A DNA stretch of 64,000 bases from Marinobacter koreensis. GTDB lineage: Bacteria > Pseudomonadota > Gammaproteobacteria > Pseudomonadales > Oleiphilaceae. Positions 59,342-64,000 of the stretch are shown here, in pieces. The DNA is taken from assembly GCF_023156285.1 (NCBI RefSeq), contig NZ_JAKZAJ010000001.1, positions 868,001 to 932,000 of the forward strand, in the 5' to 3' direction. The position numbers and the translations under genes are program-made. The notes below the pieces were generated by a model. That model saw only the letters and a list, made by a program, of their open reading frames with translations, ran no database searches and was not told the origin of the DNA. The stretch's first letter is position 1. Each line of letters starts with the position of its first letter.

Positions 59342-60559
59342 ATGGATAAAGTCAGGCACGCAGTGGGTAAGTGGCTATTTTGGATCGTCTGTGGCGTGTT
59401 GGCGGCAGGGGCGCTGTTTCTGACCCTCCGGCCTGATCCGGTCTGGGTGGATCTTGCCGTCGCCCGGAAAGGACCGCTGGAGGTGACGGTGACGGAGGAG
59501 GGCAAGACCCGGGTGAGGGATCGTTACGTCATTTCCACTCCCGTATCCGGTTATCTCCGGCGCGTGACACTGGAGGTGGGCGATACCATCAAGACGGGCG
59601 ACGTCGTCGCCGAGATCGATCCGATGCCGACCGCCGTCCTGGATGCAAGAAGCCGTGCCGAGGCACAAGCCAAGGTGGAGTCGGCCGCCTCGGCTCTGAA
59701 ATCGGCCCGTCAGCAGGTGTCGGCGGCAGAGGCGGAAGCGCGGATTGCGCGCCAGGAGTTTGCCCGCCTGCAGTCACTCACCGAAAAGGGAACGACCGGT
59801 TTTGTCTCTGGTGAGCAGCTTGATCAGGCCCGTGCCCGAACCGACCATGCCGAGGCCATGTTGCGTTCGGCCCGATTTGAAGAAGAGGTTATGGCACACG
59901 AACTGGCTGCGGCGAGAACCCGGCTTGATGTTTCTGCGGCAAGGATGAACGGAAACGACAGTGGTGACCGCGTCACGGTGCATTCGCCGGTCAACGGAGC
60001 GGTCCTCTCCGTGGCAAGAGAAAGTGAAGGGGTGATCCAGGCCGGCGATCCGATTCTTGAGGTGGGAGACCCCGCCGCACTGGAGGTGGTCGTGGATGTT
60101 CTGAGTTTCGATGCGGTCAAGCTCAAACCGGGCATGCCAGTGCGTTTCGACGGTTGGGGCGGCGTCACCCTTAAGGGCGTCGTACGCCGTGTTGAACCGG
60201 TGGGCTTTGAGGACATTTCGGCATTGGGGGTCGAAGAGCAGCGGGTACAGGTGGTGGCCGATATCCTTAGCCCGTTCGAGGACTGGCAGTCCCTGGGCGA
60301 CGGTTACCGTGTGGACGCCAGTTTTATACTCTGGTCTGGTGATGACGTTCTCACTGTGCCCTCATCGGCGGTTTTCGATTACGAGGGCCAGTCTCACGTC
60401 TTCATTGCCCGGGGGGATACGGTCGTTCGGACCCCGGTCCGAACCGGACGCAGCAACGGCCTGGATACACAGATCCTGGAGGGGCTCTCGGCGGGCGATC
60501 AGGTGGTTCGCCATCCCGACCGGCAGCTTGAGGATGGTACAAGCATAAGGGTGCGGTAA
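59342..60559 (+). CDS. HlyD-family periplasmic adaptor
   Basis: The 405-aa membrane-fusion protein has an N-terminal anchor (residues about 10-28, WLFWIVCGVLAAGALFLTL), lipoyl halves (ISTPVSGYLRRVTLEVGDTIKTGDVVAEIDP and VHSPVNGAVLSVARESEGVIQAG), a coiled-coil hairpin (about 105-200) and a beta-barrel (LKPGMPVRFDGWGG). It should link the preceding ABC permease to an outer-membrane channel. The DUF2238 gene starts 3 bp after its stop, implying cotranscription. Confidence 0.88.
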   Translation: MDKVRHAVGKWLFWIVCGVLAAGALFLTLRPDPVWVDLAVARKGPLEVTVTEEGKTRVRDRYVISTPVSGYLRRVTLEVGDTIKTGDVVAEIDPMPTAVLDARSRAEAQAKVESAASALKSARQQVSAAEAEARIARQEFARLQSLTEKGTTGFVSGEQLDQARARTDHAEAMLRSARFEEEVMAHELAAARTRLDVSAARMNGNDSGDRVTVHSPVNGAVLSVARESEGVIQAGDPILEVGDPAALEVVVDVLSFDAVKLKPGMPVRFDGWGGVTLKGVVRRVEPVGFEDISALGVEEQRVQVVADILSPFEDWQSLGDGYRVDASFILWSGDDVLTVPSSAVFDYEGQSHVFIARGDTVVRTPVRTGRSNGLDTQILEGLSAGDQVVRHPDRQLEDGTSIRVR

Positions 60560-60562
60560 CTC

Positions 60563-61183
60563 ATGAGTCAGAAACGGGCATCGATTGCAGCCTGGACAGT
60601 TCTTTTCCTGACGGCGTTCATCTGGTCCGGCATTGAGCCGAAAGACCGGATGACGTGGGTCCTCGAAGTTCTCCCGGCCGCCATCGGGTTCATCATCATT
60701 ACCTGGAGCTACCGGCGTTTCCCGCTGACACCACTGGTCTATTGGCTCGTGCTTGTGCATTCCATCATTCTGATGATTGGTGGCCACTACACCTATGCCG
60801 AGGTGCCCCTGTTCGATCATCTTGGAGACTGGTTTGGTTGGCAGCGCAACAACTATGACAAGCTGGGGCATTTTGCCCAGGGCTTTATCCCCGCGATGAT
60901 CGCCCGGGAGGTGGTAATACGCATGGGTGTTTTTGCCCGCCCCCGGTGGACGGCTTTCTTTGTGGTGTGCTTCTGTCTTGCGTTAAGTGCGTTCTATGAG
61001 CTCATTGAGTGGTGGGTGGCGCTCGTCAGTGAGGAAGCCGCGGATTCCTTCCTGGGTACCCAGGGCTACATCTGGGACACGCAATCGGATATGGGCTGGG
61101 CGCTGCTGGGCGCGGTGCTTGCCGTTCTGTTGATGCGAAAGCTTCATGATCGTCAGTTGGCAAAGGTGAGGGCAGCAGCGTGA
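60563..61183 (+). CDS. DUF2238 (YjdF-like) membrane protein
   Basis: The 206-aa protein has about six membrane segments. GGHYTYAEVPLFD, NNYDKLGHFAQGFIPA and FYELIEWWVALVSEEAADSFLGTQGYIWDTQSDM contain the conserved His, Asp and Glu residues of the YjdF family. Function is unknown in this family. It sits between an ABC export set and a carboxylate transporter. Confidence 0.85.
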   Translation: MSQKRASIAAWTVLFLTAFIWSGIEPKDRMTWVLEVLPAAIGFIIITWSYRRFPLTPLVYWLVLVHSIILMIGGHYTYAEVPLFDHLGDWFGWQRNNYDKLGHFAQGFIPAMIAREVVIRMGVFARPRWTAFFVVCFCLALSAFYELIEWWVALVSEEAADSFLGTQGYIWDTQSDMGWALLGAVLAVLLMRKLHDRQLAKVRAAA

Positions 61184-61216
61184 GGGTTTCCCGAGCTTTT
61201 TCAGAAGGGAGGGGCC

Positions 61217-62689
61217 ATGACTGACTCCGACACAGGACCGACGGCCCCACAAGGCCTGGCCATCAGTCGGCTGGTCGGCCTGGTCCTCGGCGTTGGATTC
61301 CTGATCATGGTGCTGGCGCTGCCGGCGCCCGGCACTCTCAATGACAATGCCTGGGCGGCACTGGGACTGATGCTGATGATGGCAACCTGGTGGAGTACGG
61401 AAGCCATACCGATTCCGGCGACGGCGATGCTGCCTATTGTACTGGTACCGGCGCTGGGCCTGGGGTCTGTTGCCGATGCGACCCAGCCTTTTGCCCATCC
61501 TATTATCTTTCTGTTCCTCGGCGGCTTTACGCTGGGCCTTGCGATGCAGCGCTGGAATCTTCATCGACGTATTGCTCTGCTGACACTGAAGGCAGTAGGG
61601 AGCAATCCGCGCCGCCAGATTGCCGGGTTCATGCTCGCGACCGCCTTCCTGAGCATGTGGGTGAGCAACACCGCCACGGCGATCATGATGCTACCTATCG
61701 GGGCCTCCGTCATCGGCATGCTGGAATCCGCAAGCTCGACCGGTGCAGACGGGGTCCGTCGTTACGCAACCTCGCTGCTCCTGGCGATCGCCTATTCCGC
61801 GAGCATCGGAGGCATTGCCACCCTGATTGGTACGCCGCCGAATGCCCTGCTGGCAGCCTACCTGAACGAAACCGCTGGACTGTCCATCGGCTTTGCCCAG
61901 TGGATGCTGGTGGGCGTGCCGGTGTCTGCCATTATGCTGTTTCTTGCCTGGTGGTGGCTCACCCGCCGGGATTACGGGATATCCAACAGTGGTGACAGTC
62001 GTGACCTCATCCTGAAGGAACTGGCGTCTCTCGGGCCAATGGGAAAGGGCGAGAGATGGGTGGCCGTTGTGTTTGTCACAACGGCTGCTGCCTGGATTCT
62101 TCGGCCCCTGCTGTCGGAATCACTGTTGCCCTGGCTGAACGATACGGGAATAGCCGTTGGCGCAGCTATCCTGATGTTCCTGATCCCGGTTAATGTGCGC
62201 GAAGGTCAATTCCTGATGGACTGGGAAACCGCCAGGGGATTGCCCTGGGGAGTTCTCCTCCTGTTCGGCGGAGGCCTCGCGATGGCCGGGGTGATCAGCA
62301 GTTCGGGGCTGGCGGCCTGGATCGCCGGTGCGTTGGGGACGGCCGGCGTTCTGCCGACACTGGTTCTGATGGCGCTGGTCATTACCGTGATCATCTTTCT
62401 GACCGAAGTGACCAGCAATACGGCGACAGCCGCCGCCTTTCTGCCGCTGCTCGGCGCTCTGGCCGAGGCCCAGGGATTGCCGCCGGTATTACTCACGGTC
62501 CCGGCAGGCATTGCGGCCAGCTGCGCCTTCATGATGCCGGTGGCGACGCCACCCAACGCCATCGTGTTTTCCAGTGGTGATATGGCTATCCGCGACATGA
62601 TTCACGCAGGCTTTGCCCTTAACCTGATGGGGATCGTGGTGGTTACGGCGGCCAGTTACGTACTGGTTGGGCTGATCTTCCTTGGCTGA
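61217..62689 (+). CDS. SLC13/DASS sodium-dependent carboxylate transporter
   Basis: Inner-membrane Na+-coupled uptake of dicarboxylates or related anions. The 490-aa protein has about 11-13 membrane segments and both SNT substrate/Na+ motifs: VSNTATAIMMLPIG (residues about 151-164) and TSNTATAAAFLP (about 396-407), plus GTPPNALLAAYL and TPPNAIVFSSG. The ATG follows a strong GGGAGG. Substrate could be C4-dicarboxylate, citrate or sulfate. No terminator follows; 62690-62919 holds no gene, only a short CGGTA/TACCG inverted pair near 62851-62863. Confidence 0.9.
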   Translation: MTDSDTGPTAPQGLAISRLVGLVLGVGFLIMVLALPAPGTLNDNAWAALGLMLMMATWWSTEAIPIPATAMLPIVLVPALGLGSVADATQPFAHPIIFLFLGGFTLGLAMQRWNLHRRIALLTLKAVGSNPRRQIAGFMLATAFLSMWVSNTATAIMMLPIGASVIGMLESASSTGADGVRRYATSLLLAIAYSASIGGIATLIGTPPNALLAAYLNETAGLSIGFAQWMLVGVPVSAIMLFLAWWWLTRRDYGISNSGDSRDLILKELASLGPMGKGERWVAVVFVTTAAAWILRPLLSESLLPWLNDTGIAVGAAILMFLIPVNVREGQFLMDWETARGLPWGVLLLFGGGLAMAGVISSSGLAAWIAGALGTAGVLPTLVLMALVITVIIFLTEVTSNTATAAAFLPLLGALAEAQGLPPVLLTVPAGIAASCAFMMPVATPPNAIVFSSGDMAIRDMIHAGFALNLMGIVVVTAASYVLVGLIFLG

Positions 62690-62919
62690 CGGTGAAACGG
62701 AGGTCAGCTTCCTGCTATGATTCCGGCAGCCTCATGGTGTGTCCGGGGTCCCTTCCTGACGGCATGAACCAGTTCTCAAAACGCCCGCCGGCGGCCTCTT
62801 CTGCAGGGGCAGATTTGAGGCACAGTTATCTTTAAGGGTACCGGGATTTCGGTATCTTACCGTAACAACATGTAACCCGATTTCGATCGTGGTCAAAAGA
62901 AACAGGGACTTCGTCTGAC

Positions 62920-63720
62920 ATGCTGCTGGTGCTCGCCGGATCTATCCTAACATTCGCCATGGTGCAGGAAGCGACCAAGGTTGAGCCGTTCGATAAAAAC
63001 GAGATTGTGATCGAACAGGACGTGGATTCCAGCCCGGTCAAGCTCAGGAATGATATCCGGGTGGAGCCTCTGGTAGAGCAGAAGTACCGGAACATCGTTC
63101 ACCAGGCCTATGACTACAGCTGCGGCAGCGCCGCACTGACCATCATACTGAACTACTACCTCGGTCGAACCCTGTCGGAGCGACAGGTGATGGAAGGGCT
63201 GCTGCATTATGGCGAGAGCGACCGAATCGTGCAGCGCCGGGCATTCTCAATGCTTGACATGAAACGCCTGGTTACGGCCCTTGGGTATCCCTCCGGCGGT
63301 TTTCGGGCAACCATCGACGATCTCAAAGACCTGGACCACCCGGCCATCGTTCCGATTCATCATGCCGGATTCAAACACTTCGTGGTGCTTCGGACGATTC
63401 GGGATGGACGGGCCTTCATCGCCGATCCCTCCGTAGGAAACATCTCGTTTACGCTCCCGCAATTCGAAAACAAATGGGATGGCAACGTGCTCTTCATTGT
63501 TTTTCCCGGTAGCGACAAGCCGCTCGACAACCTGGAGCTGAAAGAGGAAGACCTGCGTTTTGTAGACGACCAGACAATGACCCTGCTGGCACTGGACCGG
63601 ATTCCGGAATTCCATGACGCCACCGAAAGACGTATCCAGAATTTGCTGGAGCGACAGAAGAACAACCCGGACGGCAGTGTTGAAAACACCCGTAAACAAC
63701 TCTACTACCGTCGCAACTAG
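62920..63720 (+). CDS. C39-family (papain-like) peptidase homologue, secreted or membrane-anchored
   Basis: The 266-aa protein starts with a short hydrophobic N-terminus (LLVLAGSILTFAMV). VHQAYDYSCGSAALTIILNYYLG has Gln62 and the nucleophile Cys68, with His153 (AGFKHFVVL) and Asp169 (IADPSVGN): a complete C39 catalytic set. No ABC exporter is fused or adjacent. Similar stand-alone C39 proteins occur in functional-amyloid (Fap) and other surface-protein operons, but no fap-like genes precede it. An in-frame stop upstream fixes the ATG. Followed 61 bp later by a secreted-protein gene. Confidence 0.8.
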   Translation: MLLVLAGSILTFAMVQEATKVEPFDKNEIVIEQDVDSSPVKLRNDIRVEPLVEQKYRNIVHQAYDYSCGSAALTIILNYYLGRTLSERQVMEGLLHYGESDRIVQRRAFSMLDMKRLVTALGYPSGGFRATIDDLKDLDHPAIVPIHHAGFKHFVVLRTIRDGRAFIADPSVGNISFTLPQFENKWDGNVLFIVFPGSDKPLDNLELKEEDLRFVDDQTMTLLALDRIPEFHDATERRIQNLLERQKNNPDGSVENTRKQLYYRRN

Positions 63721-63781
63721 TGCATCCGGGAGCATGTTTCCCGGGACAGGAACACTACAAATACAAGATTAGGGAGTCAGG

Positions 63782-64000
63782 ATGAATCGTTGGTTCGTGC
63801 GAGGTTTTATCCTTGTTTCCACGGCAGCTCTGTTTCCAGACATGGTTCTGGCACAGGATGGGAACGTGGACAAAGCGCGGGAAGCGCTTGCCAAACAGGA
63901 AGGGGACGAAGATTCCTCCAAGCAGCTGGAAGAGGTGTTTCAGGCGGCGGAAAAAAACTATTCCCTCCAGAAGAAGGGAACCCATGCGCTGAACTACTCC
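63782..64000 (+). CDS. Secreted protein of unknown function (3' truncated by window)
   Basis: The first 73 residues are visible. There is a Sec signal peptide (FILVSTAALFPDMVLA, cleavage near residue 24), then an acidic/Lys-rich, probably coiled-coil stretch (VDKAREALAKQEGDEDSSK) and LEEVFQAAEKNYSLQKKG. AGGGAG precedes the ATG. It is co-directional with the C39-like gene, so processing or joint export is possible. The family cannot be decided from this fragment; an outer-membrane beta-barrel following the coiled coil is one option. Confidence 0.65.
   Translation, partial: MNRWFVRGFILVSTAALFPDMVLAQDGNVDKAREALAKQEGDEDSSKQLEEVFQAAEKNYSLQKKGTHALNYS

Noticed and set aside
62920..63720. Calling the C39-like gene fapD
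   Set aside because: The catalytic set fits, but no amyloid-repeat gene or other fap gene lies upstream and the downstream protein is incomplete.

Overview
The window reads as an ordinary chromosomal segment of a Gammaproteobacterium. The gene content and order best fit Marinobacter or a close relative: a fabG-acpP-fabF-pabC-mltG-tmk block, a FinR-type LysR regulator divergent from fpr, a Pro-Arg-His-Leu tRNA cluster beside tig-clpP-clpX-lon-hupB-ppiD, and a complete HexR/Entner-Doudoroff block. That assignment is inference, because no rRNA or marker-gene comparison was possible. The sequence is moderately GC-rich and densely coded on both strands. I saw no phage, insertion sequence, integron or CRISPR array. 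Nearly all genes are full length; only fabG (left edge) and a secreted-protein gene (right edge) are cut by the window.

Layout. 1-5 kb: fatty-acid and folate genes, then mltG and tmk. 5-7.7 kb: an AraC-type regulator and a PutP-type proline/Na+ symporter, with a tandem operator-like repeat between them. 7.8-15.4 kb: acnB (minus), miaE, finR/fpr, an MHS-family transporter and a voltage-gated-type K+ channel. 15.5-20.1 kb: a MacAB-like export set with separate ATPase and permease genes, a thioesterase and a lipoprotein. 20.1-24.5 kb: lpxH-ppiB facing away from glnS-cysS. 24.6-28.5 kb: malate synthase G, folD and four tRNAs. 28.7-37.3 kb: the protein quality-control block tig, clpP, clpX, lon, hupB, ppiD. 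37.4-45.9 kb: sugar catabolism, hexR | zwf-pgl-eda | pyk | edd-glk, with matching HexR-like boxes in both divergent intergenic regions. 45.9-51.2 kb: a nitroreductase, a uracil-DNA-glycosylase-like protein, glpR-glpD and an orphan branched-chain-amino-acid-type binding protein. 51.4-53.8 kb: a lipase-chaperone-like gene divergent from a secreted lipase. 53.9-62.7 kb: a 4xCBS-PAS-GGDEF protein, then a tight co-directional run (DksA-like zinc finger, ABC ATPase, FtsX-like permease, membrane-fusion protein, DUF2238 protein, SLC13/DASS transporter). 62.9-64 kb: a C39-peptidase-like protein and the start of a secreted protein.

Functional logic. Glucose is phosphorylated by Glk, oxidised by Zwf and Pgl, dehydrated by Edd and split by Eda, and Pyk completes pyruvate formation. 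HexR, which responds to the Edd product KDPG, probably controls all of these through the two boxes. AcnB and GlcB feed the TCA and glyoxylate cycles. Trigger factor, ClpXP, Lon and PpiD form a folding and proteolysis hub, and lon has a heat-shock-like promoter candidate. The most unusual points are a lipase-foldase homologue that lacks the canonical RxxFDY motif and its mini-domain, several strong uncharacterised inverted or direct repeats in leaders (putP, acnB, glcB, zwf, glpD), and the C39-like protein with its secreted partner at the right edge.
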